This document shows positions 9,441-18,688 of a DNA stretch of 64,000 nucleotides, one piece after another. Position numbers and translations under genes: made by a program. The notes below the pieces were generated by a model. That model was given only the letters and a program-made list of their open reading frames with translations. It made no database searches and was not told the origin of the DNA. This DNA is from Hoeflea sp. GTDB lineage: Bacteria > Pseudomonadota > Alphaproteobacteria > Rhizobiales > Rhizobiaceae. The stretch covers positions 93,608 through 157,607 of the forward strand of contig NZ_JAUXOD010000011.1 in NCBI RefSeq assembly GCF_030682515.1, read 5' to 3'. The stretch's first letter is position 1. Each line of letters begins with the position of its first letter.

Positions 9441-9470
9441 GTTTTGATGCCCGGTTAGGTTTGTTTTGAT
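9441..9470. promoter_or_regulatory. tandem GTTTTGAT repeats, candidate DeoR operator
   Basis: The 8-mer GTTTTGAT occurs at 9441-9448 and 9463-9470, 22 bp apart (about two helical turns), in the AT-rich gap between the divergent proX and DeoR genes. Placement and spacing fit a binding site for the DeoR protein encoded 50 bp downstream. Inference only. Confidence 0.35.
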
Positions 9471-9519
9471 TGATAAGCCAGCAGAGATCGCCTAGAAAAA
9501 AGACAGATACACAAGGTGT

Positions 9520-10290
9520 ATGCCGATGCTCTCCAAACGCCATGCCGAGATCCTGCGGATGCTTGCCGACGAAGGCACCGTGACCATTTCAGAGCTCGCC
9601 GCCCGGCTCGGCGTGTCGCTCGAGACCGTCCGACGCGACGTGCGTCCGCTCACGGAAAACGGGTCCGTGCTGAAGATCCACGGCGCGGTGGGGTTGGCGG
9701 GCCAGGTGGGCGAGGCACCGTTCCAGCGGCGCATGCGCGAGAACGCCGACGCCAAGCGGCGGATCGCGCGGGACATGGCGCGCCTCATCCATGACGGGGA
9801 ATCGGTGATGCTCGACACCGGCACCACGACGAGCTTCGTGGCGCGCGAACTGCTCGGCCACCGGCGCCTGACCGTGGTGACGAATTCATCCGACATCGCC
9901 CGGACGCTGGCGACGGTCAATGGCAACAAGGTCTACATGGCGGGCGGCGAACTCAGGAGCGATTCAGGTGCGGCCTTCGGGGTCTCGGCGATCGAGTTCA
10001 TCGCGAAATTCTCCGTCACCCACGCCATCATTTCCGCGGGCGCCATCGATGCCGTGTCAGGGGTCATGGACTTTGATCTCGAGGAAGCCGAGTTCGCCCG
10101 GATGATGCTGTCGCGCGGCGAGAAGACCTACGTCGTCACCGACCACACCAAGTTCGGCCGCCGCGGCCTTGTCTTGGTCGCGGGCTTTGACGCCATCGGC
10201 CATCTGGTGACCGACGAGCCTGTGACCGACGACCTGGCCGAGGTGCTGGATGCATATCAGACGCGGCTGATTGTGGCCGCTTCCGGCTAG
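9520..10290 (+). CDS. DeoR/GlpR-family transcriptional regulator
   Basis: Cytosolic DNA-binding regulator of 256 residues. The N-terminal winged HTH has the family signature (RHAEILRMLADEGTVTISELAARLGVSLETVRRDV, residues 7-41). The C-terminal DeoRC sensor domain has DGESVMLDTGTTTSFVA and VYMAGGEL, the region that binds phosphorylated sugars in characterised members. It is divergent from the betaine operon and convergent with mtlK, so its target is unclear. The polyol operon has its own SorC regulator, which leaves autoregulation, the betaine operon or a distant target. Two GTTTTGAT repeats lie just upstream. Confidence 0.85.
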   Translation: MPMLSKRHAEILRMLADEGTVTISELAARLGVSLETVRRDVRPLTENGSVLKIHGAVGLAGQVGEAPFQRRMRENADAKRRIARDMARLIHDGESVMLDTGTTTSFVARELLGHRRLTVVTNSSDIARTLATVNGNKVYMAGGELRSDSGAAFGVSAIEFIAKFSVTHAIISAGAIDAVSGVMDFDLEEAEFARMMLSRGEKTYVVTDHTKFGRRGLVLVAGFDAIGHLVTDEPVTDDLAEVLDAYQTRLIVAASG

Positions 10291-10296
10291 GCCGGG

Positions 10297-11799
10297 TCAA
10301 TCAGCCAAGTAGTCGCCGATCACCTTGCGGGTGGGATCTTGCTGCAGGCGCCTGAGCGCCGCGGTGAAGGCATCGACGAAGGCCCCGGTTTCGGCGAGCG
10401 CACCGAAGATGTCCGGCATCGCCAGGAATTCGCGCGGATCCGCCCGGGCGGCCACCGCGCGCTCCATCAGCCGCGCCGCATTCGGGTCATCGATCGCGAT
10501 CGCCGAACCGTCCTGTGCCGCTGCGCAATAGTGCGCCCACAGCGCCACTTCCAGCGCCAGTCCGTCGATCGACTGGCCTGAGTCCAGCCGGGCTGCGATG
10601 GTCGGCAGGATGAATTTGGGCTGGCGGTTGGAGCCATCCAGGCAGAGCCGCGGGATCGTGTCGCCCAGAGCCGAGTTGGAAAACCGTTTGGCGACAAGCG
10701 CGATATAGTCGGTCAGGCTGACGCCTTCGATGACCGGCACGGTGGGCAGGATTTCCTCGGCCGTCAGCTTGGCGAGAAACCCCGAGATCAGGGGATCGGC
10801 CATGGCGTCGTGGACATAATGATGGCCGAGCAGGGCGGAGGAATAGGCGATGGCCGCGTGGCCGCCGTTGAGGATCCTGAGCTTCATCAGCTCGTAGGGG
10901 GCGACGTCGCGGACGAATTGCACGCCGACTTTCTCGAGCGCCGGACGGCCTTGCGGAAAGTTGTCCTCCATCACCCATTGCCGAAAGGGCTCGCAGACCA
11001 CCGGGGCTGCATCCGCGATGCTGAACCTGGTGCGGACCAGATCGATCTCGCGCGCGCCGGTCGCCGGCGTGATGCAGTCCACCATCGAGTTGGGGAACGC
11101 CACGGTCTCGGCGATCCAGTCCGCCAGCTCCGGATCTATCAGCCGCGCCAGGCCCAGGACTGTGGCGCGCGCCACATGGCCATTTTCGGGAAGGTTGTCA
11201 CAGGACATGATGGTGAAGGGTGCAAGGCCCCGAGCCCGCCGCGCCTTGAGCGCGGCAAGGATGACGCCGAAGACGGTCTGGGGCGAGTGGCTCGCGCCCA
11301 CCTCGCGGACAATGGCAGGATGGGTGCGGTCGAAGCCGCCTGTTTCCGCGCTGAGGAAATAACCGCCCTCTGTCACCGTGAGCGACACGATGCGGATCTG
11401 CGGATCCTGCATGGCTTCGACCAGCGCGCCCGGATCGATGGCAATGAAGTCGATCATCGACCCGATGACGCTGGCGCGGTAGCCCTCGGGATCAAGCTCG
11501 ACCACTGTGGTCAGCCAGTCCTGGGGGGCGAGCCTGTCCCGCATGGCCTCGTCGAAATGCATCATGCCGGCGCCGACGATCGCCCAGTCCAGATCCTCGC
11601 CCAGCTCGAAAAGCCGATGGAAATAGCTCGCCTGGTGAGCGCGGTGAAAATTCCCCACGCCCACATGCAGCACTCCCGGCGTCAAGGCGCGGCGGTCATA
11701 GCCGGGGGTGGTGACGCTCGTGGGCAGCATGGCCAGCGTTTCGGTGCGCAGCGCCGTGGTGGCGGCTTCCGGCGGTTGGGGGAGATGGGTATCGGGCAT
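10297..11799 (-). CDS. mtlK: mannitol 2-dehydrogenase (polyol long-chain dehydrogenase)
   Basis: NAD-dependent oxidation of D-mannitol (and often D-arabitol or D-sorbitol) to the ketose in the cytosol. 500 residues from MPDTHLPQPPEA, normal for the family. The NAD-binding motif VGVGNFHRAHQASYF is near residue 48 and the catalytic motif of long-chain polyol dehydrogenases is in ELMKLRILNGGHAAI. The track entry of 782 residues is this gene plus an out-of-frame shadow of smoS. The true ATG overlaps the smoS stop by one base (TGATG). Last gene of the smo operon. It ends 6 bp from the convergent DeoR gene with no obvious terminator. Confidence 0.9.
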   Translation of the reverse strand: MPDTHLPQPPEAATTALRTETLAMLPTSVTTPGYDRRALTPGVLHVGVGNFHRAHQASYFHRLFELGEDLDWAIVGAGMMHFDEAMRDRLAPQDWLTTVVELDPEGYRASVIGSMIDFIAIDPGALVEAMQDPQIRIVSLTVTEGGYFLSAETGGFDRTHPAIVREVGASHSPQTVFGVILAALKARRARGLAPFTIMSCDNLPENGHVARATVLGLARLIDPELADWIAETVAFPNSMVDCITPATGAREIDLVRTRFSIADAAPVVCEPFRQWVMEDNFPQGRPALEKVGVQFVRDVAPYELMKLRILNGGHAAIAYSSALLGHHYVHDAMADPLISGFLAKLTAEEILPTVPVIEGVSLTDYIALVAKRFSNSALGDTIPRLCLDGSNRQPKFILPTIAARLDSGQSIDGLALEVALWAHYCAAAQDGSAIAIDDPNAARLMERAVAARADPREFLAMPDIFGALAETGAFVDAFTAALRRLQQDPTRKVIGDYLAD

Positions 11800-12571
11800 C
11801 AGTTCATCCAGTTCCCGCCGTCGACATTGTATGTCTGGGCGACGATGTAATCGGCGTCTTTGGTGGCGAGAAACACCGCCATTCCGGTCAGGTCTTCGGC
11901 GGTGCCCATGCGGCCGAACGGAACCGCCGCGCCGACACTCCGCTTCTTCTCGCCCGGCGCCAGGTTCTCGTGGCGGGCAAACAGCGCGTCGACATGGTCC
12001 CAATGCTCTCCATCGACCACGCCCGGCGCGATCGCGTTGACGTTGATGCCATGCCTGATCAGGTCGAGACCGGCGGACTGGGTGAGGCTGATGACGGCGG
12101 CCTTGGTGGCGCAATAGACGCCGACCAGGGCCTCGCCGCGCCGGCCGGCCTGGCTTGCCATGTTGATGATCTTGCCGCCCTTGCCGCGGGCGATCATGGA
12201 TTTGGCGACGGCCTGCAGCGTGAACAGGGTGCCCGCGACATTGATCGCAAACAGGCGGTCGAAGCTTTCCCGGGTGATCTCGACGATCGGGGCGAGATCG
12301 AACAGCGCCGCATTGTTGATCAGGATGTCGATGCCGCCCGTGCGCTCGGCCACGGTCTGGACGGCGGCGTCGATGGAGGCCTGGTTGCTCACATCGAGAC
12401 GCACCGCAAAGGCCTGCGGGCCGATCCGGGCGGCGGTTACCGTCGCCCGTTCGAGGTCGATGTCGGCGACGGCGACGGTCGCGCCTTCCGCAACGTATCG
12501 TTCGGCAAAAGCCTGGCCTATGCCGCGCGCCGCGCCGGTGATCACGGCGGTCTTTCCTGCGAGCCGTGCCA

Positions 12572-12572
<1 letters not shown>
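11799..12572 (-). CDS. smoS: sorbitol (L-iditol 2-) dehydrogenase, SDR family
   Basis: Short-chain dehydrogenase of 257 residues that oxidises D-sorbitol to D-fructose in the characterised SmoS/PolS proteins. It has GAARGIGQ (residues 13-20), NNAALFD, the catalytic YCATKAA (YxxxK) and a Ser in INMASQAG. The C-terminal GGNWMN matches the SmoS/PolS end. Its ATG overlaps the stop of the transporter ATPase gene (TGATG) and its stop overlaps the mtlK start, so the three are translationally coupled. Products of smoS and mtlK feed the fructose pool. Confidence 0.9.
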
Positions 12573-13570
<998 letters not shown>

Positions 13571-13588
13571 GGCGGTTTCCCCCGGTTT

Positions 13589-14413
13589 CTACTTCACGGC
13601 GCCGAAGGTCAGGCCGCGGACAAGTTGCTTCTGGCTGAACCAGCCCATGATCAGGATCGGCGCGATGGCCAGCGTGGAGGCCGCGGACAGCTTGGCCCAG
13701 AACAGGCCCTGCGGGCTCGAGAACGAGGCGATGAAGGCCGTGAGCGGGGCCGCGTTGGTGGTGGTGAGCTGGATCGTCCAGAAGGACTCGTTCCAGGCCA
13801 GGATGATGTTGAGCAGCGCGGTCGAGGCGATGCCCGGGATGGCCATCGGGGTGAGAATGTAGACGATCTCGTTCCACAGCGAGGCGCCGTCCATCCTTGC
13901 TGCTTCGAGGATCTCGCCGGGGATCTCGCGGAAATAGGTGTAGAGCATCCAGATCACGATCGGCAGGTTGATGAGCATCAGCATCACCGTGAGGCCGATG
14001 CGGGTGTCCATCAGCCCGGTGCGCAGGAAGATGAGATAGATCGGGACCAGGACGGCGACCGCGGGCATCATCTTGGTGGAGAGCATCCACATCAGGATGT
14101 CCTTGGTGCGCCTGGTCGGCGAAAACGCCATGGCCCAGGCCGCCGGGATCCCCACAATCAGCGCCAGGATCGTAGAGCCGATCGCCAGGATCACCGAATT
14201 CATGAACGGCTTGAAGTAGTCGTTCTGGGTTTGGACGGCGATGTAGCTCTCGATGGTGAAGGACGGGATCAGATTGAAGCCGGCGATCGCCTCGGATTCG
14301 GTCTTCAGGCTGGTGATGATCGTGTAAAGGATCGGAAAGAAGATCACGAGGGCGACGGTCCAGGCGACCGCGGTGTTGATGGCCTTGGTACGGGTGGTGA
14401 CTGCGCGTGCCAT
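13589..14413 (-). CDS. smoG: polyol ABC transporter permease (MalG-type)
   Basis: Inner-membrane permease of 274 residues with six predicted hydrophobic segments. The first is AVAWTVALVIFFPILYTIITSL. The cytoplasmic EAA loop is EILEAARMDGASLWNEIVYILTP, and the C-terminus LVRGLTFGAVK is the usual MalG-type end. It lies 10 nt after smoF and pairs with it to form the channel. Confidence 0.9.
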   Translation of the reverse strand: MARAVTTRTKAINTAVAWTVALVIFFPILYTIITSLKTESEAIAGFNLIPSFTIESYIAVQTQNDYFKPFMNSVILAIGSTILALIVGIPAAWAMAFSPTRRTKDILMWMLSTKMMPAVAVLVPIYLIFLRTGLMDTRIGLTVMLMLINLPIVIWMLYTYFREIPGEILEAARMDGASLWNEIVYILTPMAIPGIASTALLNIILAWNESFWTIQLTTTNAAPLTAFIASFSSPQGLFWAKLSAASTLAIAPILIMGWFSQKQLVRGLTFGAVK

Positions 14414-14423
14414 ATCGTGTCTC

Positions 14424-15293
14424 CTAATCCAGGTTCTTGCCGACGGCGCGCATCAGGAAGAAGGCGACGAAATTGGCCAGCACGACCGCGATGATGCCGC
14501 CGGCGGCACCCCCGCCGATGTCGAAGTTGAGACGCGCTGCGCGGTAGATGAGGAACACCAGATTGGTCGAAGCGTAGCCCGGACCGCCATTGGTGGTGAC
14601 CAGGATCTCCGCATAGACGCCCAAGAGGAAGATGGTCTGGATCAGGATGACCACGGTGATGGCACGGGCCATGTGGGGCAATGTGAGATAGATGAAGCGG
14701 CTCATGAAGCCTGCCCCGTCCATCTCGGCGGCCTCTTTCTGCTCTCCGTCAAGCGACTGCAGCGAGGTGAGCAGAATCAGCGTGGCAAAGGGCAGCCACT
14801 GCCAGGCAACGATGATGATGATCGCGAACAGCGGGTACTGGGCGAACCAGTCGACGGGATCGACGCCGAAGAAGTGGGCGATGTCGGCGAACACGCCGTA
14901 GCTCGGGTTCATGATCATGTTCTTCCACACCAGTGCCGCGACCGGCGGCATGACGAAGAAGGGCGAGATCACGAGGATTCGGACGATGCCCTGGCCGAAC
15001 ATGGGCTGGTCGATCAGGAGGGCGATGGCGATGCCGCCGACCACGGTGATCAGCAGGACGCCCAGGACGAGAACCAGCGTGTTCCAGACGGACTGGAAGA
15101 AGGCGGGGTCGGTGTAGAAATAGCGGTAGTTGAAGAAGCCGGCCCAGCTCGTGTTGGCGGGATTGAGCAGGTTGTAGTTCAGGAACGAGAAGTAGAGCGT
15201 CATGCCCAGCGGCACGACCATCCAGATCAGCAGCAGGATGATCGCCGGCGCCCGCATGATGGCTGCAAGGCTCTGGGTTTGGCGGGTGGCCAT
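14424..15293 (-). CDS. smoF: polyol ABC transporter permease (MalF-type)
   Basis: Inner-membrane permease of 289 residues. It opens with a hydrophobic segment (APAIILLLIWMVVPLGMTLYFS) and has the motif FLNYNLLNP typical of MalF-type subunits. The EAA loop reads EAAEMDGAGFMSRFIYLTLPHM. First permease after smoE, separated from it by a 119-nt gap that contains a strong stem-loop. Confidence 0.9.
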   Translation of the reverse strand: MATRQTQSLAAIMRAPAIILLLIWMVVPLGMTLYFSFLNYNLLNPANTSWAGFFNYRYFYTDPAFFQSVWNTLVLVLGVLLITVVGGIAIALLIDQPMFGQGIVRILVISPFFVMPPVAALVWKNMIMNPSYGVFADIAHFFGVDPVDWFAQYPLFAIIIIVAWQWLPFATLILLTSLQSLDGEQKEAAEMDGAGFMSRFIYLTLPHMARAITVVILIQTIFLLGVYAEILVTTNGGPGYASTNLVFLIYRAARLNFDIGGGAAGGIIAVVLANFVAFFLMRAVGKNLD

Positions 15294-15365
15294 GACGTTC
15301 TCTCCCTGCGTTCGGCTGATGTTGAGGATTCTGGCAGGTTGCCGGCGTGATGCTGGCGGGAAATG

Positions 15366-15391
15366 GGCCGCCCGTCTTGCAACGGGCGGCC
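15366..15391 (-). other. intergenic stem-loop between smoE and smoF
   Basis: Perfect 10-bp inverted repeat (GGCCGCCCGT / ACGGGCGGCC, loop CTTGCA) between the smoE stop and the smoF start, with no T-run after it on the minus strand. Position fits a 3' stabiliser or attenuator that keeps binding-protein mRNA more abundant. Confidence 0.65.
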
Positions 15392-15412
15392 AGGTGCCCC
15401 GGGAGGGTGGTG

Positions 15413-16723
15413 CTACTTGATGTAGCCGGCGCGCGTCATTTCACGCGTTGCCGCTGTCTGGGCCTGCGCCAGGGCGTCGTCGACCGACATCTGTCCGGCA
15501 AGGGCTGCCGAAAACAGCTGGCCGACCGTGGTGGCCAGGCCCTGGAACTCGGGGATCGCCACGAACTGCACGCCGACATAAGGCACTTCATCGACGGCCG
15601 GGTTGGTCGGGTCGGCCGCGTTGATCGAGTCGAGAGTCATCTTGGCGAAGGGCACCTTGGAATATTCCGGGTTCTCGTAGAGCGAGGTCCTTGTGCCGGG
15701 AGGAACGTTTGCCCAGCCTTCCTTCGAGGCGACCAGCTCGAGATAGGCCTTCGACGTGGCCCAGGAGACGAAGGCCTGCGCCGCATCGGCGTTCTTCGTG
15801 CCGGCGGGCACTGCGAGCGACCAGGCCCACAGCCAGTTGCCGCGCTTGCCCAGGCCCGTGTCGGGCGCGAGCGCATAGCTCACATTGTCGGCGACGGTGG
15901 AGTCCTTCGGGTTGGACACGAAGGACGCAGCGACCGTGGCGTCGATCCACATGCCGCACTTGCCCTGCTGGAACAGCGCCAGGTTCTCATTGAAGCCGTT
16001 CGAGGACGCGCCGGTCGGGCCGGCCTCGTTCATCAGGTCGACATAGGACTGCAGGGTGTTCTTCCAGGCGGGCTGGTCGAACTGGGGCTTCCAGTCCATG
16101 TCGAACCAGCGCGCGCCAAAGGCGTTGGCGGTTGCGGTCAGGAACGCCATGTTCTCGCCCCAGCCGGCCTTGCCGCGAAGGCAGATGCCGTTGATGCCGT
16201 TTTCGCGGTCGGTCATCTTGCGCGCCGCATCGGCGATGAAATCCCAGGTCGGGGCGTCGGGCATGGTCAGGCCCGCCTTTTCCATCAGGTCGGTGCGGTA
16301 CATCACGAACGAGCTCTCGCCGTAGAACGGCGCGGCATAGAGCTTGCCCTCGTAGGACAGGCCGCCGGCGATGGCCGGGATGATGTCTGCGGTGTCGTAG
16401 TCGTCGCCCAGGCCGTCGAGCGGCAGCAGCCAGCCCTGCTTGGCCCAGATCGGCACTTCATAGGTGCCAATGGTCATCACGTCGTACTGACCGCCCTGGG
16501 TTGCGATGTCGGTGGTGACGCGTTCGCGAAGGATGTTCTCCTCCAGCGTCACCCAGTTGAGCTCGATGCCAGGGTTCTTCGCCGTGAAATCGTCGGTCAG
16601 TGCCTGCATGCGGATCATGTCACCGTTGTTGACGGTGGCGATGGTCAGGGTTTCGGCAAGCGCCGCCGTGCCAAGCATCGACAACGCCGACGCGCACAGG
16701 AGCGCGTTTGCAAATCTCTTCAT
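15413..16723 (-). CDS. smoE: polyol ABC transporter substrate-binding protein
   Basis: Periplasmic binding protein of the solute-binding family 1, 436 residues from MKRFANALLC. That ATG has GGGAGGAATTC just upstream, while the track start 12 codons earlier lacks a site. The signal peptide is FANALLCASALSMLGTAALA, then the mature start ETLTIATVNNGDMIRMQALTD. Trp-rich segments occur in the ligand lobes (WVTLEENIL, WDFIADAARKM). The first transporter gene of the smo operon, preceded by the SorC gene and a perfect palindrome that is a likely operator. Confidence 0.9.
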   Translation of the reverse strand: MKRFANALLCASALSMLGTAALAETLTIATVNNGDMIRMQALTDDFTAKNPGIELNWVTLEENILRERVTTDIATQGGQYDVMTIGTYEVPIWAKQGWLLPLDGLGDDYDTADIIPAIAGGLSYEGKLYAAPFYGESSFVMYRTDLMEKAGLTMPDAPTWDFIADAARKMTDRENGINGICLRGKAGWGENMAFLTATANAFGARWFDMDWKPQFDQPAWKNTLQSYVDLMNEAGPTGASSNGFNENLALFQQGKCGMWIDATVAASFVSNPKDSTVADNVSYALAPDTGLGKRGNWLWAWSLAVPAGTKNADAAQAFVSWATSKAYLELVASKEGWANVPPGTRTSLYENPEYSKVPFAKMTLDSINAADPTNPAVDEVPYVGVQFVAIPEFQGLATTVGQLFSAALAGQMSVDDALAQAQTAATREMTRAGYIK

Positions 16724-16736
16724 GAATTCCTCCCAA

Positions 16737-16751
16737 TGCCCAAAATGGGCA
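16737..16751. promoter_or_regulatory. short dyad TGCCCA-AAA-TGGGCA upstream of smoE
   Basis: Perfect 6-bp arms spaced by three bases, directly upstream of the smoE ribosome-binding site. It could be a weak second regulator site or an mRNA hairpin. Short enough to arise by chance. Confidence 0.3.
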
Positions 16752-16882
16752 AATGCCAATTAGACGGGCAATTATTCGTTCAGCTCCAGATCAGAGTCAA
16801 TGCAGAATCGATGCTGCACCTGCTCAGAAAACGGCAGCGGAAAGAATTAAATAACGAAATCATGAGCTTAAAGACTGTGGGT

Positions 16883-16903
16883 TTTGCTCAATGATTGAGC
16901 AAA
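16883..16903. promoter_or_regulatory. perfect 21-bp palindrome, candidate SorC operator of the smo transporter genes
   Basis: Two perfect 10-bp arms (TTTGCTCAAT / ATTGAGCAAA) around a single central G. The palindrome spans the stop codon of the SorC regulator gene and lies about 160 bp upstream of smoE in an AT-rich gap. Long perfect palindromes are typical SorC-family operators, so it likely controls an internal promoter for smoEFGK-smoS-mtlK. Binding by the adjacent regulator is inferred. Confidence 0.65.
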
Positions 16904-17844
16904 TGCTCTGCCGTGGCTTCGTCGGTGACCAGCCCGTTGATCAGTCTTCCGCGCATGGCGGCGAGGATCGCCTCTGCCTTGGGAATTCCCACCGCGATCG
17001 CAATCACCGGCTTTGCCGGCGCAATGTGCAGGACGGCGCTGGCCACCCGGTCATTGGTCAGCCCGTCAATCAGCCTGCCGCCGCGATCAAAGACCCAGGA
17101 TGTGATCTCGCCGACGCCGCCCGCCTTGAGCAGCGCCCGCATCTCCTCGCGGCTGACAAATCCATCAATCAGCAAGGGCGCGTTGTCGCCGATATTGCCG
17201 ATCCCGACATAGGTCACGTCGGCCTGCCGGGCCAGTTCGAGGATGTTGTGGACTGCCTCCTGCTGCTGCAGCAGCTGCTTTTCCTCGATGGAGCGGGCGA
17301 AAACCGGCAGCGGCATCGGATAGTGGCGCGCATTGACCCGGTCCGCCATGCGGATGACGACGTTGTAGGGCGTTGCCGCGCCATCCGACATCATGTTGCC
17401 GAGCAGGGAGACGATGCGGTGCTGCGGGCAATCCATCTTGGGCAATTGTTCGACACTGGCGCGCAAGGCGCGACCGGTGCCAAGCGCGATGATTTTCGGA
17501 TGGTCGGACTTGAGCAGGCGCTCGATCTCGCCGGCCGCCAGTTGCGCGACGCCGGTCAGGGCTGCCGGGGCATCCGGGTCGGAAGGGGCTACCTCGCACG
17601 AAACGAGGCCGAATTTTTCCGTCAGGCCGTGGGCGAGCTCCATGCATCGGGCAATCGGGTGGTCGAGCCTGACCTTGACGAGTTTCTCGCTCACGGCGAG
17701 GGACACCAGACGCTGGGCGGATTGCCGCGAGACGCCGAGCTTGCGGGCGATCTCGTCCTGGGTGTTGCCAGCCACATAATAGAGCCAGCCGGCGCGGGCG
17801 GCGTCGTCCAGACGGCTGGTTTCGTGATCGCCCGCGTTGCTCAT
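16888..17844 (-). CDS. SorC-family sugar-binding transcriptional regulator
   Basis: Regulator of 318 residues from MSNAGDHETS, the usual SorC size; the track start 21 codons upstream lies in the HAD gene. The HTH is near residues 17-50 (WLYYVAGNTQDEIARKLGVSRQSAQRLVSLA). The C-terminal sugar-binding domain has ALGTGRALRASVEQLP and VGIGNIGDNAPL, as in DeoR/SorC sugar-phosphate sensors. Its ATG overlaps the HAD stop (ATGA) and it precedes smoE in the same direction, so it is the obvious sensor for the polyol operon. The effector is unknown, perhaps a polyol or ketose phosphate. Confidence 0.88.
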   Translation of the reverse strand: MSNAGDHETSRLDDAARAGWLYYVAGNTQDEIARKLGVSRQSAQRLVSLAVSEKLVKVRLDHPIARCMELAHGLTEKFGLVSCEVAPSDPDAPAALTGVAQLAAGEIERLLKSDHPKIIALGTGRALRASVEQLPKMDCPQHRIVSLLGNMMSDGAATPYNVVIRMADRVNARHYPMPLPVFARSIEEKQLLQQQEAVHNILELARQADVTYVGIGNIGDNAPLLIDGFVSREEMRALLKAGGVGEITSWVFDRGGRLIDGLTNDRVASAVLHIAPAKPVIAIAVGIPKAEAILAAMRGRLINGLVTDEATAEHLLNH

Positions 17845-18539
17845 TTGCCCATCCGTTCGTCGGCTTGCCGATTGGCTTGAGGCACCATTTCGAAGAAAAG
17901 CGCCCAATTGTCAAAGCAGCGCACCGTTCCGCCAAGGCTGAGCGCTTCCTGGCTCATCCCCTTCAGGTGGCTGCCGCCAGTGAAGCGCATCACCTGCATG
18001 CCGGCATTGTGCGCGGCTTCGATGCCGGGCAGCGAGTCCTCGATGACAAGGCATCGGGCGGGATCCGTCGCCATGCGTCGGGCGGCATGCAGGAACAGGT
18101 CCGGCGCGGGCTTGCCCTTTTCGACCTCGGACGCCGTGAAGATGCGTGCCTCAAAGAAAACCGACAGTCCCGTCAGTTCCAGCGACCGCATCGCCCGTTT
18201 AGGTGAACTGCTCGTCGCCACGCAGGCGCTTGTCGTCAGTTGGGCAAGCAGCGCGTGGATGCCCGGTGCCGGCTCAAGTTCCAGCTCGAAGCGCGCCAGA
18301 AGCTCGGTGCGGTACTTCTCCTCGAAATCCGTCCCCGGCAGATAGCCGTGGGAATGACGGATTTCGGCGGCGACCTTGGCCCAGCTGCGGCCGAGAAAAT
18401 GGGTTTGCACATGGGCGGCATCGACCTTGACGCCGACGCCGGCCAGGGTTTCGATCAGTACGCGGGCGCTGATCACCTCACTGTCGATGAGGACGCCGTC
18501 GCAGTCAAAGATGATCAGGTCGGGGTCAAGCGAAATCAG
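17841..18539 (-). CDS. HAD-family sugar phosphatase, non-standard start codon likely
   Basis: HAD-IA phosphatase/phosphoglucomutase-like protein. The track starts it at a GTG (18476), which removes the catalytic motif I. Reading on upstream in frame gives DPDLIIFDCDGVLIDSEV, the complete motif I with the Asp nucleophile, so the gene must begin further upstream. An in-frame TGA lies 3 codons before a CTG at 18539 that has GAGG 7 nt upstream. There is no ATG, GTG or TTG between that stop and motif I. I place the start at this CTG (232 residues, normal length), with an adjacent ATT or a base-call error as alternatives. Motif II is VATSSSPKRA, the motif III lysine is in EKGKPAPDLF and motif IV is VIEDSLPG. 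Probably removes phosphate from a sugar or polyol phosphate in the smo pathway. Confidence 0.78.
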   Translation of the reverse strand: MISLDPDLIIFDCDGVLIDSEVISARVLIETLAGVGVKVDAAHVQTHFLGRSWAKVAAEIRHSHGYLPGTDFEEKYRTELLARFELELEPAPGIHALLAQLTTSACVATSSSPKRAMRSLELTGLSVFFEARIFTASEVEKGKPAPDLFLHAARRMATDPARCLVIEDSLPGIEAAHNAGMQVMRFTGGSHLKGMSQEALSLGGTVRCFDNWALFFEMVPQANRQADERMGK

Positions 18540-18688
18540 CGTGAGGCCTCATTGGGTTGCGAGCCAGATCCGATAGCACGACCGGCGCCGCGAAGGCAGC
18601 CTGGCTTCTGGTTCCGTGGAAGAAACCTGCACGGCGAGGGGTCGATGATCGTTGATGACGACAACAGCGGCCCGCTTCAGCGTCCCTG

